Part shown: in pieces, positions 9,439 through 18,988 of the stretch | Layout: every line of letters begins with the position of its first letter | Position numbering within the stretch: position 1 is the stretch's first letter | Origin: Candidatus Sumerlaeota bacterium | Lineage (GTDB): Bacteria > Sumerlaeota > Sumerlaeia > Sumerlaeales > Sumerlaeaceae | NCBI GenBank assembly: GCA_017161655.1 | Contig: JADFCV010000002.1 | Location: 110,296-174,295, forward strand | Reading direction: 5' to 3' | Length of the DNA stretch: 64,000 nucleotides | Notes under the pieces: model-generated | The model's input: the letters and a program-made list of their open reading frames with translations, nothing else | Databases searched by the model: none | Told to the model about the DNA's origin: nothing | Translations under genes and position numbers: made by a program

Positions 9439-10665
9439 TTGGCTCTCGTAGTCCAGAAATTCGGAGGTTCGAGCGTCGCGGATCCCGATCGCATTCGGCA
9501 TGTTGCGAAGCTCGTCACGCGTGAGTACGATCGCGGCAATCAGGTCGTCGTCGTTGTCTCCGCCATGGGCAAGACAACGGATAAACTCCTCGAGCTGGCC
9601 CATCAAATCACTGACAATCCGGATCCCCGCGAGATCGACATGCTCATCTCGACGGGCGAGCAGATTTCTATCGCGATGCTGGCTATCGCGATTCAGTCGA
9701 TGGGCTACCCAGCAAAGTCGTTCACTGGTCCTCAAGTCGGCATCATCACCGATAATGCTCACCGCAAGGCTAAAATTGTCCATATTAATGACGAGAAAAT
9801 CCGCGCTGAGCTCGAAAAAGGCCGCATTGTGATTGTGGCCGGTTTTCAGGGCATGACGATGGACAACGAAATCACGACGCTGGGGCGTGGCGGGAGTGAC
9901 ACCACGGCCGTAGCACTCGCCGCGGCACTCAAAGCGGACGTCTGTGACATCTACACGGATGTCGACGGGGTCTACACCGCCGATCCACGCATCGTGCCCA
10001 ATGCGCGCAAACTCGAGCGCATCTCCTACGACGAAATGCTAGAATTGGCCAGCTTGGGCGCGAAGGTCCTGCATTCGCGAAGTGTGGAATTTGCCAAAAA
10101 CTACAACGTGCCTATCCATGTCCGGTCAAGTTTCGTCGACGTGCCGGGCACCATGGTTGTCAAGGAGGTCAAAGAAATGGAAGATATCGTAGTCAGTGGC
10201 GTGGCCTATAACCGAAATGAAGCGAAAATCTCCATCCTAGGTGTGCCCGATCGGCCGGGAATTGCAGCTGAGGTCTTCGGTGCTTTGGGTGCCAAAAATA
10301 TTGTCGTGGACATGATCATTCAGAACGTCGGGGCCAACGGCCTGAATGACATTTCGTTCACGGTTTCGAAAGAGGATCTTGCACAGGCACTCGAGGTCGC
10401 TCGCGAGGTGGCTCAGCGCATCGGTGCCAAGGACGTTGTGTCTGACAGCAAAATCGCCAAAGTATCCGTGGTCGGCGTGGGCATGAAAAGCCATGCCAAT
10501 GTGGCTGGGACAATGTTCCGTGCCCTGGCGAAAAATGGCATCAACATCGAGATGATCAGCACGTCCGAAATCAAAATCTCCTGCGTCATTCGCGAAGAGG
10601 ACGTCGACAAAGCTGTCCAGGCCATTCACGAAGAGTTCGAGCTTTCGGAGGCAAAAAACGCGTAG
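9439..10665 (+). CDS. lysC: Aspartate kinase
   Basis: Aspartate kinase phosphorylates aspartate, the first step toward lysine, threonine and methionine. The 408-residue protein has the kinase motif VQKFGGSSVAD at the N-terminus, ISTGEQIS, GRGGSDTTAVALAAAL, and two C-terminal ACT domains (from about residue 265) that bind amino-acid effectors. Length matches monofunctional lysine-sensitive enzymes. The start is TTG at 9439; no ATG lies near the conserved N-terminus, and AGAGAGG lies upstream. dapB of the same pathway is at 16.5 kb. The deoxyhypusine-synthase-like gene starts three bases after its stop, which suggests co-transcription. Confidence 0.96.
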   Translation: MALVVQKFGGSSVADPDRIRHVAKLVTREYDRGNQVVVVVSAMGKTTDKLLELAHQITDNPDPREIDMLISTGEQISIAMLAIAIQSMGYPAKSFTGPQVGIITDNAHRKAKIVHINDEKIRAELEKGRIVIVAGFQGMTMDNEITTLGRGGSDTTAVALAAALKADVCDIYTDVDGVYTADPRIVPNARKLERISYDEMLELASLGAKVLHSRSVEFAKNYNVPIHVRSSFVDVPGTMVVKEVKEMEDIVVSGVAYNRNEAKISILGVPDRPGIAAEVFGALGAKNIVVDMIIQNVGANGLNDISFTVSKEDLAQALEVAREVAQRIGAKDVVSDSKIAKVSVVGVGMKSHANVAGTMFRALAKNGINIEMISTSEIKISCVIREEDVDKAVQAIHEEFELSEAKNA

Positions 10666-10667
10666 CA

Positions 10668-11630
10668 GTGAAACTGCCAGTCCTGGATTTCTCAAAAATC
10701 CGAACATATTCGGTCAGCCGAAGACCGACAAAAGTTGACCTTTCTCGGGTGGCGAAAATTCCCAACGTGGATTTGCCACTGTACGAGTTCTTCGATTGCT
10801 TACCTTCTTTATTGAAGGCTGAAGAGCTGCTCTTTGCTGCCCAAAAGATCGCCGAAGCAAAACTACGTGGACGAGGCATCATTTTCATGATGGGGGGGCA
10901 CGTCGTGAAATGCGGACTCGGCCCTCTCATCGTTCACATGATGAAAGAAGGCCTAATTACCACTGTGGCAATGAACGGGGCCGCTTCTATCCACGATTAC
11001 GAGCTGGCCCGGTTTGGTTTCACTAGCGAAGATGTCGAGAAAGGTCTGGAGAACGGAATGTTCGGCATGGTCGAGGAGACCGCGGTTGAAATGAACCGCT
11101 TCATCCTCGAGTGTTTGCGCTACGGACTCGGGCTGGGCGAGGCGCTCGGACGGGGTCTCCGCCATCTGGCACCGCGTTATGTATGGGCCAGCATACTGGC
11201 TAACGCGCACCGCCTTGGGATTCCTACGACGGTGCATGTTGCTGTAGGAACCGACACAATCCATCAACATCCCACCTGCAATGGCGAAGCCCTGGGTGCC
11301 GGAACTATGCGCGACTTTCGCCTCTTTGCAGCAGCCGTCACCACCCTTGACGAAGGCGGAGTCGTCATCAATTGCGGTAGTGCAGTCATCCTTCCAGAAG
11401 TTTTTCTCAAAGCCCTGACCGTTGCGAGAAATCTCGGCTATCCAGTCCGTAATTTCACAGCTATCAACATGGACATGATTCAGCACTATCGGCCGATGAA
11501 CAACGTGCTTCTGCGGCCGACGAAAACGGGAGGAACTCCCATTTCGCTGACCGGGCATCACGAAATTATGCTTCCCCTTCTTTATGCAGCCACTCAGGCT
11601 CGACTGAAGGCCATGTATTCTGTTCGATAG
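10668..11630 (+). CDS. Deoxyhypusine synthase-like family protein
   Basis: This 320-residue protein resembles the deoxyhypusine synthase (DHS) superfamily. Similar regions are FMMGGHVVKCGLGPLI, MNGAASIHDYELA, TSEDVEKGL, GTDTIHQHP and RDFRLFAAA. DHS transfers a butylamine group from spermidine to eIF5A, which bacteria lack; bacterial relatives are mostly uncharacterised or make homospermidine. The DHS active-site segment GGGVxKHH aligns here with GGVVINCGS, so the imine-forming lysine appears to be replaced. A late GHHEI does not restore it. The start is GTG at 10668, right after lysC. Protein family is fairly sure; the reaction is unknown. Confidence 0.8.
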   Translation: MKLPVLDFSKIRTYSVSRRPTKVDLSRVAKIPNVDLPLYEFFDCLPSLLKAEELLFAAQKIAEAKLRGRGIIFMMGGHVVKCGLGPLIVHMMKEGLITTVAMNGAASIHDYELARFGFTSEDVEKGLENGMFGMVEETAVEMNRFILECLRYGLGLGEALGRGLRHLAPRYVWASILANAHRLGIPTTVHVAVGTDTIHQHPTCNGEALGAGTMRDFRLFAAAVTTLDEGGVVINCGSAVILPEVFLKALTVARNLGYPVRNFTAINMDMIQHYRPMNNVLLRPTKTGGTPISLTGHHEIMLPLLYAATQARLKAMYSVR

Positions 11631-11634
11631 AAAC

Positions 11635-13251
11635 ATGCAAAAGTACCTCCCATGGATTGTTGCAGCAGCGGTACTTGCCTTAGCTTTGTTCATGTATTTT
11701 GAGAATCGTCGGCTGATCCGCAGTATCGAGCAAATCACTCGCGCAGAACCTCTCAGCACTCCTCGTGCGGTAGAACCGGTGCCAGTGCGGGAAACCTCAT
11801 CTATGGGGGGGACAACTTCACCTCGAGCTCAGCTTGCACAATCCCCCTCTTCCAATCCCCTTCAGGGACTTCGCCTCCTTCGGGGACGTTGCCTGGATAC
11901 CGACCGTGTTCCTTTGGCAGGAGTTGCTATCGTAGCTTCGGTGGTCGCACCGGGCCAGACTGAGAGCCGACGGACCGTGAGTGATGCTGATGGACTCTTT
12001 GCTGTGGAATGGCGCGATGGCGAAGTGCTCGACTTTCTTCGCGCCGACCGCGATGGCTACGCCCCCGTGGAGTTAGCCCACAACGATCTCGTTTCCACTC
12101 GGTTCGTCGAGCTTGTACTCGAACCACTGGCGTCGTGTGAGCTCCAAGTTTTCAAAACGAGAAACGATGGCGGCCTCGACAGATACGTCGGGCCAGCAAC
12201 CATTTATGTCATGCGGCGTGCAGCACCGGAAGATAACTCAGGGATGCTCACCTCGCGGGAACTCAGTGGAGTTCCTGGTCGTTTCGTGACCATAGGAGCT
12301 GAGGAGGCGACCATCACTGACGGCAGGTACGACTTGCGGGGCTACCCACCAGCAGTTTACAAAGTTGCCATTGTCGCAGGCGATGAATATGCCGAAAGCG
12401 AGCCGTTCAGCCTCAATCGCAACGAGAAATCCGTCGCCACAGTAGTTCTGGGAAACCGTCAGAAGTTCGCTGGTCGAGTGCTTTCGAAAGCAGATCAACA
12501 GCCTGTGAAGGGTGCCCGGGTTTGGTTGAGTCTTCAAAAAGTACCTGAAGCACATCTAGCTAAGAACCTAACTTTTGAATCATCCACAGATCATGATGGC
12601 AGATTTCTCTTCGACAAGGTTGTCCCCAGTGTCTACGTCCTAACGATTGCTGCAGAGGGTTTCACAACCCATGTTGTGGATGAGGTCACTGTCGCGTCGG
12701 GGGATGAGCAAGGGACGGAACACACGTATTATTTGAGTGCAACTGCTCCGGCCCTGCGCTTGCAGGTCTTGGGCCCCGATGGACTTCCAGCACCTGCGAA
12801 AGTCGTTCTCTATTCCATCGCGTCAACGCCTCACGCAGCGGTCACGAAGTTTGCGGAAACAGATAGCTCAGGGCAAACAGTCTTTGATAACCTTCTCCCA
12901 GGGCGATATACGCTCACAGTATCGCTTGCTTCTGATGCGACACGACAGAAACAACAAGAGATTGTCATTCCAGAGCGAGGAGTGCAGAACGTAAACCTCG
13001 TATTTCAGCCTACAGTCCAAGTGCAGGGCACAGTTCGCCTTGATGGCAGAGAGCCTTGGAATGGTCTCGTCTACTTTGTTCCTAGGGGGGCAATCGGTCC
13101 TAAAAAATTCGCAAAATGCAATTTAGATGGGTCATTTCAAGTAGAACTTGAACCAGGCGAATACCTCGTTGGTCGCGCAGATCAGCCACCCACTGCTCAC
13201 CTCAGAATCTACGCATCAGGAAATACAGACCTCGTGGTCAATCTTAAGTGA
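11635..13251 (+). CDS. Membrane-anchored protein with carboxypeptidase-regulatory-like repeats
   Basis: This is a 538-residue protein with one N-terminal transmembrane segment (residues 5-22, IVAAAVLALALFMYF). A Pro/Ser-rich linker follows, and then about four beta-sandwich modules of the carboxypeptidase-regulatory-like (CarboxypepD_reg/Cna-B-like) type. Repeated signatures are of the form G-x-V/L followed by P-L-x-G-V/A-x-V and a later D-x-G-x-F or G-x-Y: VPLAGVAIVAS, QPVKGARVWLS, DHDGRFLFDKV, SSGQTVFDNLLPGRY. It is probably periplasmic or exposed on the surface with a structural or binding role. It starts four bases after the DHS-like gene. No enzyme domain is visible. Confidence 0.75.
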   Translation: MQKYLPWIVAAAVLALALFMYFENRRLIRSIEQITRAEPLSTPRAVEPVPVRETSSMGGTTSPRAQLAQSPSSNPLQGLRLLRGRCLDTDRVPLAGVAIVASVVAPGQTESRRTVSDADGLFAVEWRDGEVLDFLRADRDGYAPVELAHNDLVSTRFVELVLEPLASCELQVFKTRNDGGLDRYVGPATIYVMRRAAPEDNSGMLTSRELSGVPGRFVTIGAEEATITDGRYDLRGYPPAVYKVAIVAGDEYAESEPFSLNRNEKSVATVVLGNRQKFAGRVLSKADQQPVKGARVWLSLQKVPEAHLAKNLTFESSTDHDGRFLFDKVVPSVYVLTIAAEGFTTHVVDEVTVASGDEQGTEHTYYLSATAPALRLQVLGPDGLPAPAKVVLYSIASTPHAAVTKFAETDSSGQTVFDNLLPGRYTLTVSLASDATRQKQQEIVIPERGVQNVNLVFQPTVQVQGTVRLDGREPWNGLVYFVPRGAIGPKKFAKCNLDGSFQVELEPGEYLVGRADQPPTAHLRIYASGNTDLVVNLK

Positions 13252-13330
13252 CATTCGCATTTCTATAGACGGCTGAAAAATTTGCCGCCGATAGCCCGCC
13301 CCCCACGAAAAACCGTCTGTCATAAACGCC

Positions 13331-14170
13331 CTAAAGAAGACCCTGAAGCATTTGTGCTGCAACACCGCGTCGTAAATGATTCAACGCTTTTTGTTCGATT
13401 CGCCTCACGCCCTCTTGGCTCAGTCCCAATTCCTTACTCGCTGTTCTGAGACTCTGACCATCGTCGTCACTATCGATGCCAAAACGCAACTTCAGGACTT
13501 TTTGTTCGCGAGCAGGTAAAGTTTCGAGGGCTGCACGTACAAGCGCACGGCGCTCCTTTGCAATGCACGCATCCACGGGATCCACGGCACGCTCATCGCA
13601 AACGCGGTTAAGGAGTTGGGTCGGTTCTCCCTCCTCCTCGTCGCAAGCGTCAAGCGAGAGGACAGCTTCCCGCACTTGGAGGAGTTGCTCCAGCTTTTCC
13701 TCATCAACACCCAGGATCGTCGCGAGTTCGCGTGGAGTAGGTCGCCTCCCGTGCGCCTGCGCGAACTCGCGCACGGCCTCCGTCACATGACCCAGCAGCC
13801 GGCTCTTACGTATTGGCACGCGGATGAGGTTGCATTGCTTTCGAATGGCCACTTCAATAGCTTGCCGGATCCAGAACGCGGCATAAGTCGAAAAGCGGTA
13901 CCCTTTACGGTAGTTGAATTTATCAACGACCTCAACCAGCCCCACATTCCCTTCTTGAATAAGGTCCGCGAGAGGAACACCTCTTCCTACGTACTGCATC
14001 GCAATCTTTATGACAAAGCGCAAGTTCGCTTCGATAATGGCATCTCGGGCACTCTTATCGCCCTGTTCAAGTCGCTTGAAGAGCTCGATTTCCTGCTCGT
14101 GGGTTAACACAGGCCGCTTCGCAACTTCTGCGAGATAAGGACTCAATTCTTCTCTCAGAGGGGCTTTCAT
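13331..14170 (-). CDS. RNA polymerase sigma-70 family factor (RpoD/RpoS-like, no region 1.1)
   Basis: This 279-residue primary-type sigma factor contains region 1.2 (SPYLAEVAKRPVLT), region 2 (DLIQEGNVGLVEVVDKF, YRFSTYAAFWIRQAI), region 3 (GRRPTPRELATILGV) and region 4 (LPAREQKVLKLRFGI and a helix-turn-helix ending GVRRIEQKALNHLRR). Region 1.1 and the large non-conserved insertion of housekeeping RpoD are absent, so it is likely a group 2 alternative factor, of the size of cyanobacterial group 2 or RpoS-type sigmas. I moved the start from 14218 to ATG 14170 (MKAPLREE), the first residue with family context. It is divergent from the S55 protein gene. Confidence 0.92.
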   Translation of the reverse strand: MKAPLREELSPYLAEVAKRPVLTHEQEIELFKRLEQGDKSARDAIIEANLRFVIKIAMQYVGRGVPLADLIQEGNVGLVEVVDKFNYRKGYRFSTYAAFWIRQAIEVAIRKQCNLIRVPIRKSRLLGHVTEAVREFAQAHGRRPTPRELATILGVDEEKLEQLLQVREAVLSLDACDEEEGEPTQLLNRVCDERAVDPVDACIAKERRALVRAALETLPAREQKVLKLRFGIDSDDDGQSLRTASKELGLSQEGVRRIEQKALNHLRRGVAAQMLQGLL

Positions 14171-14447
14171 GGTGTCCGCTCCGCACGACGTTTTTCGAAC
14201 CTGCGTCCTACCCAGCAAGCGGCACGCCGTTACATCGCGGACATAGTCATTTATCTAAGCGACATATTGTCAGTATTTTACACAAGCTGATGCGCACCGG
14301 CGAGAGTTCTCTGGGCCGTTTTCCTGTGCACTCAGGCTCTCAATGTGAGAAAAATCTCGCATACCTGTGTTTCGTTGCTTTCGCCGTTTCGTATGTACTA
14401 TTTCGCAGTTGATCGTGAAAGTTAATCCAGGACGGTTTCGAAAAAAC

Positions 14448-16424
14448 ATGAGATTTTCAACTTTTGCACTCCGGGGGGGTACTCCAACATTTGCTGCGGC
14501 CTCTCTCCTAGCTATGATCGTGCTCGCATGTGGCCTGCCGGCGCCGGTGATTGCAGAAACGACTGGGAGCGTGCTTTTTGATGCAGCCCGCATGATGCGG
14601 GTCTCAGAACTGAAACCCGGCATGAAAGGCTACGGGCTGACAGTCTTTCGCGGCATCAAACCTGAGCGGTTCGAAGCAGAAATCGTGGGGGTGCGCCATC
14701 ATGCCTTTCCTGGCGAGGATATGATTCTCTGCAAACTTTCGCACCCCGTTTTGCAGGACATGGGGGTGGTGGCTGGCATGAGTGGCAGCCCCGTATTTAT
14801 CGACGGCAAGCTTATTGGTGCTGTAGCCTACGGCTGGACGTTTTCCAAGGAGCCGCTTGCGGGAATCACGCCAATCGAACACATGTTGCGGGTCCTGGAA
14901 GTAACCTCCGACCAGCTTCGTGATCCCGAAGATCTCAGCGGCAGCAAAGAAACGTTTCACGCCTACATGGAAATGCGGCGCACCCTTGAGCTCCGTCCTC
15001 TGCACAATGCAAGCTCCAGCCATTACAATTGCAGAAAATCAGATTTTGATCTTTCCGCCAGCGCAGCGATTTCTCTGCCGGAAACTTTTCAGCTCGAACC
15101 ATTGGCAGCTCCTCTCTACGCATCATTTTCTTCGCCGCTAGCAATTGCGGCTTTGCGTGCGACGTTTCCCAACTCACCGCTCTATTCGCTGGCTGGCTCG
15201 GCAAGTGGCACGGCGTCCGAAGTAGAAACATCCACAACGTCGGGCAGCGCAGAGGAAGCCACGACAGGGGCGTTAGCAGCAGCCCTTGAGGGCGGCTATG
15301 CTTTGGCTATCCCATTGCTCGAAGGCGACCTCGCATTAGCCGGAATCGGTACTGTCAGTTATCGAGCAGGGGATAAACTCATCGCTTTTGGTCATCCCAT
15401 GTTTGATTTTGGAGTTGTCCGTTATCCGATGGCTCCAGCGCGCATTCATTCTGTCGTGCGCAGTGTAGCACGTCCCTTCAAACTGGGCGAATCGCTTGGC
15501 CAAATTGGTTGCATCCGTCAGGACCGCCTCCCGGCTGTTGGTGGAGTGTTTGGTTCCTATGCCCGGATGTTCCCTGTTCATGTCATTGTCGAAGACAAGG
15601 AATATCGAGGTCGACGGGAGTTCCACTACCGGGTTTGGAGTGATAAAGAACAGGGGCCTTCGCTTGCAATGTCCGCCCTCACGGAGTCCCTCGCTGCAGC
15701 TGGCCGGTCTGGCGGAGAAACAGCCGTCGAATTCCGGTACACTATCGCACTCGATGACGGCACCTCAATTTCGAAAGAAGACTATTTTGTCGATACCTAC
15801 GGTGGTGGAACCGCCGGAATCGCCGTTGGCTCGGAGCTTGGGATGTTCACCACAAACCCCTACAAGAAGGTTTCACCAACCCTTGTGGATTTCCATGCAA
15901 CGCTCCTAGCCCGTTACCCTGAGGCTCAACTGCGGGCCGTTGCGACGGACAAAAACCTTTATCGTCCGGGAGAAATCGTTCATCTTCTTTGGGAACTCCA
16001 GCCCTATCGAAAGGAGCTGGAGAGAATGACCTACGATGTGGCCTTGCCCCCTGATCTCCCTGACGGAGACTATGAACTCGTTCTGACAGATGCGGCTGGC
16101 CGAGAAGCTCTCGATACCCAGCGCAATCCTGCGAGCACCCAGATCCGCGACTACCCGAGCCTTGTTGAGCGCGTGCAACGTTCGTATCCCCGCAACCGAA
16201 TCTATGTGGTATTGCTCGACAACGACACCGGAGCGGCTATTCGCGGCCAGGAGCTTTCACGTCTTCCATCCAGCGTTATTGCGACATTAGAGTCCACTAC
16301 CGAGGCAGGCCACTATACCTCTGTGCGTGGCAATGTTATTTTCGATCAGCGCATCCCCACAGCGTATGAGATCACTGGAAACAACCGCCTTACTTTAAAA
16401 GTGCGCAGGAGCGGGCGAGAATAG
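14448..16424 (+). CDS. Exported SpoIVB (S55) peptidase-domain protein
   Basis: This protein of about 658 residues has a signal peptide (to near PVIAETT). An S55-type domain follows: LKPGMKGYGLTVFRG, the His-bearing VRHHAFPGEDM, and the GMSGSPVFIDG serine motif (Ser112/Ser114). A second block around DKLIAFGHPMFDFG is also typical of SpoIVB-peptidase-domain proteins. In Bacillus, SpoIVB is a serine protease signalling in sporulation; members in Gram-negative bacteria are secreted and uncharacterised. The C-terminal 200 residues look beta-rich. The ORF track starts 27 codons earlier at GTG; ATG 14448 gives the clean signal peptide and has AGGA upstream. No spore genes are nearby. Confidence 0.85.
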   Translation: MRFSTFALRGGTPTFAAASLLAMIVLACGLPAPVIAETTGSVLFDAARMMRVSELKPGMKGYGLTVFRGIKPERFEAEIVGVRHHAFPGEDMILCKLSHPVLQDMGVVAGMSGSPVFIDGKLIGAVAYGWTFSKEPLAGITPIEHMLRVLEVTSDQLRDPEDLSGSKETFHAYMEMRRTLELRPLHNASSSHYNCRKSDFDLSASAAISLPETFQLEPLAAPLYASFSSPLAIAALRATFPNSPLYSLAGSASGTASEVETSTTSGSAEEATTGALAAALEGGYALAIPLLEGDLALAGIGTVSYRAGDKLIAFGHPMFDFGVVRYPMAPARIHSVVRSVARPFKLGESLGQIGCIRQDRLPAVGGVFGSYARMFPVHVIVEDKEYRGRREFHYRVWSDKEQGPSLAMSALTESLAAAGRSGGETAVEFRYTIALDDGTSISKEDYFVDTYGGGTAGIAVGSELGMFTTNPYKKVSPTLVDFHATLLARYPEAQLRAVATDKNLYRPGEIVHLLWELQPYRKELERMTYDVALPPDLPDGDYELVLTDAAGREALDTQRNPASTQIRDYPSLVERVQRSYPRNRIYVVLLDNDTGAAIRGQELSRLPSSVIATLESTTEAGHYTSVRGNVIFDQRIPTAYEITGNNRLTLKVRRSGRE

Positions 16425-16451
16425 ACAGTTTTTGCTTCAACGCAGTAGGTC

Positions 16452-17258
16452 TTATTGGGCCGCCGCAATGACGTCACGCATCGTAAAGAACCCTCGCGGT
16501 TTGTCCGCAAGGAACCGCGCAGCTCGCAATGCTCCCATCGCAAACGTGAGACGACTATGGGCACTGTGACGTAGCTCGAGGTGCTCGCCTTCCCCCGCGA
16601 ACACGACAATGTGTTCCCCGACGATATCCCCGCCCCGCACGGCATGAAGCCCTATTTCTTCATTCTTTCTTTCTCCGACGAGGCCATGTCGGCCGTGACG
16701 CGCCACCTCGGACAGCTTGATGTCGCGTGCACGTGCTGCAGCGTCAGCCAGCATAAGTGCTGTTCCGCTTGGAGCGTCTTTCTTGCGCCGGTGATGCATT
16801 TCCACGATTTCAATGTCGAAATCCGGCAACCGACGCGCCAATTCCTCAACAACCGTGAGCAGAACCTGGACCCCCGTGCTCATGTTGGAAGAAACAAGCA
16901 CCGCCGTCGTCTGGCTTGCTTCATACAAAAGAGCTTGGTCTGAGTCACTCAACCCAGTCGTGCCAACCACAAGTTTTGCTCCCTTTTCAGCACAAAGGCG
17001 AGCGAGTTCCCGTGTCACAATAGGGTTGCTGAAATCAACGATCACGCATCCGGAGGGCACGTTGAGTTCCGCGAGATGTGGCGCAGCGGGAACGTCTTTT
17101 CCAGCAACACACAAGCTCCTTTGGCCTGCTAACTTTTCCACAGAATCAATGAGGCCAACAACTTGAATCTCCGGAAAAAACTCCAATGCTTGCAAAATGG
17201 CCGTTCCCATCCGTCCCAGTGCACCGCTGACAATGATCTCCACCGATGGCATGTTCAT
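16452..17258 (-). CDS. dapB: 4-hydroxy-tetrahydrodipicolinate reductase DapB
   Basis: DapB reduces hydroxy-tetrahydrodipicolinate in diaminopimelate/lysine synthesis, so it serves peptidoglycan and lysine. The 268-residue protein shows the nucleotide-binding GALGRMG, VGTTGLS, the catalytic HHRRKKDAPSGTAL and the C-terminal FAMGALRAARFL. Its ATG overlaps the TGA of the upstream Nudix gene (ATGA), so translation is probably coupled; a second ATG two codons in is also possible. lysC is 7 kb away on the other strand. Confidence 0.96.
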   Translation of the reverse strand: MNMPSVEIIVSGALGRMGTAILQALEFFPEIQVVGLIDSVEKLAGQRSLCVAGKDVPAAPHLAELNVPSGCVIVDFSNPIVTRELARLCAEKGAKLVVGTTGLSDSDQALLYEASQTTAVLVSSNMSTGVQVLLTVVEELARRLPDFDIEIVEMHHRRKKDAPSGTALMLADAAARARDIKLSEVARHGRHGLVGERKNEEIGLHAVRGGDIVGEHIVVFAGEGEHLELRHSAHSRLTFAMGALRAARFLADKPRGFFTMRDVIAAAQ

Positions 17259-17668
17259 TTCCCTTTCAATTGATCCAGCACGAGACTCAGCCCGTACCTG
17301 TTGCTCTGGTAATAAAGCCGTTCTTGGGCCTGCTTATCTGGCAACCATTCAAACGCCACGTGCTCATCCGACGTGTGAACCTCGCTTTCATCCACCTCAC
17401 AGGCATAGATAATCTCTAGTACTTCAGTGCCATTCTTTTCAAATCGAACCTCACCGACCTTGGCAAACATCCCGGCCGGTTTGAGCCCTGTTTCCTCGAA
17501 CACCTCACGTCGCGCCGCATCGTCGAACTCTTCTCCCTCTTCCACTTTTCCCGTTACAGGCTGCCAGATTGAGCCTTTTTCTGGCGTTCTTTGCAGAGCC
17601 AGAAAGAAAAGTGTAGATGCTTTCTCTCCGTCTCGACGAAAAATGTGAACTTGTACTTTTCTCAGCAT
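17255..17668 (-). CDS. Nudix hydrolase, NudB-like
   Basis: This 137-residue Nudix pyrophosphohydrolase has a complete Nudix box GKVEEGEEFDDAARREVFEETG, where the REVFEE glutamates bind metal. The preceding WQPVTG matches dihydroneopterin-triphosphate pyrophosphatase (NudB, folate pathway) rather than MutT. The substrate is inferred only from this motif. It overlaps dapB by four bases, so the two form an operon. The 150 bases between it and the CDF transporter hold no recognisable element. Confidence 0.85.
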   Translation of the reverse strand: MLRKVQVHIFRRDGEKASTLFFLALQRTPEKGSIWQPVTGKVEEGEEFDDAARREVFEETGLKPAGMFAKVGEVRFEKNGTEVLEIIYACEVDESEVHTSDEHVAFEWLPDKQAQERLYYQSNRYGLSLVLDQLKGK

Positions 17669-17818
17669 ATTCTCAACCGCCCCTTCTGCTTACGCCCCTC
17701 CATCCGCAAACCGTTTAGCCGCAAGGCTCTTGCAAGGCAGATGGTGAAATCTCATTCTCGGCCGTATCACAAAAAGAGCCCGTATTTTATGAGGATGTTC
17801 CTCATGTGCGAACCTAGT

Positions 17819-18799
17819 TCAGCCAGTGACCGAGTGTCCTGGCAGCTCTCCTTTTGGTTTATCCGCCCACAGCGGGAGCGACTCATCGTGGGGGTGTGTC
17901 TGGTGATGAATGCTCACGAAGCTGATGTTTGGGAAGTGTTTCAGGAGTGTTTCTCGAACCTCCTCCTCGATGGCTTCGGCTTCCTTCGCTGTGGTGTTCT
18001 CGGGAATCACAATGTGCAGGTCCAAATGGACAGATGTTGCTGTTCCGTGGCTCCTTATCGCGTGCGTGTTCAGAACGCCGGGCACTCGATCGACAACTTC
18101 GCGGACTTCAACCGGATTGAGCCGCACACGATCGGTAAAAACGTCCATATTTTCGCGTACGATACACCATCCCGCATAGAACACAAAGCCCACCACAATC
18201 ACTGCCAGCAGGAGGTCGAGCCATAGGATCCGGCTTCCAAATACCAGCGAGGCAAGCCCCATGGCCGTCACAACAATATCTGAGCGTGTGTGAAGGGCAT
18301 CAGCTGTGAGGAACGAGCTTTGAAGCCGCTTACCTGCGCGCCATTCATAAGTCGAAATGGCGATATTTGCAGCCAAGGTACCGATGAGGAGAACGACATA
18401 AAGCCACTCGAACTGAGGGCCGGTGACCGGTCCAGCGGAAACCCCTTTCCAAAGCTGCATCGCTTTGGAAACAACCTCTTTCGTCACTTCCCAACCAATG
18501 ACAAAGATGAGGCCGCCAATGATCATGGCTGCCACATTTTCAAACTTGTGATGACCGTAAGGATGCTCTTCATCAGCAGGTGCGCTCGCGAGTCGCATCG
18601 CCACAATGCCAAGAATGTTGTTAGTACCATCAATAATGGCGTGGAGACCATCTGCCAGGACCGTCATGCTGCCAGAGACCATCCCTAAGAAGATCTTGAC
18701 CGCTGCAATGGTCCAGTTGAGCAACAATGTTACCCAGATCACCCGCACGACAGCACGGTTCCGTTCCTCTACTCCGGGATTGTATCGTATCTCTGTCAT
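17819..18799 (-). CDS. Cation diffusion facilitator (CDF) family transporter
   Basis: This 326-residue protein has about six membrane helices and a C-terminal cytoplasmic domain, typical of CDF metal/proton antiporters (Zn, Fe, Mn). The metal-site motifs are VLADGLHAIIDGTNN in TM2 and LTADALHTRSDIVVT in TM5; they show H-x3-D and D-x3-H-x2-D spacing. The C-terminal domain contains THAIRSHGTATSVHLDLHI. The start ATG at 18799 follows GGAAG. Metal specificity is not readable. The divergent gap of about 190 bases to the next gene shows no clear operator. Confidence 0.93.
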   Translation of the reverse strand: MTEIRYNPGVEERNRAVVRVIWVTLLLNWTIAAVKIFLGMVSGSMTVLADGLHAIIDGTNNILGIVAMRLASAPADEEHPYGHHKFENVAAMIIGGLIFVIGWEVTKEVVSKAMQLWKGVSAGPVTGPQFEWLYVVLLIGTLAANIAISTYEWRAGKRLQSSFLTADALHTRSDIVVTAMGLASLVFGSRILWLDLLLAVIVVGFVFYAGWCIVRENMDVFTDRVRLNPVEVREVVDRVPGVLNTHAIRSHGTATSVHLDLHIVIPENTTAKEAEAIEEEVRETLLKHFPNISFVSIHHQTHPHDESLPLWADKPKGELPGHSVTG

Positions 18800-18988
18800 T
18801 GCGTCTTCCGTGTTCCCACGTAACTTCCGCGGCTGAGCTTCATTAGGCGATCCTGCGAGTCAATTCCCGAATACAGAATCCAGCAAAGTTCTGCGGCGGC
18901 CCGGACGAAGCAGCACTCCCTATGCACATTTTTCTTGGAAGGCTGTTTGTCACGAATCAGTTGTTTTCAAAAGCTAAGGAGCCGCGAT

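Noticed and set aside
13267-13320. AGACGG...CCGTCT pair between the convergent genes at 13.3 kb
   Set aside because: Arms are only six bases with a loop of about 40 bases, too weak to call a terminator.
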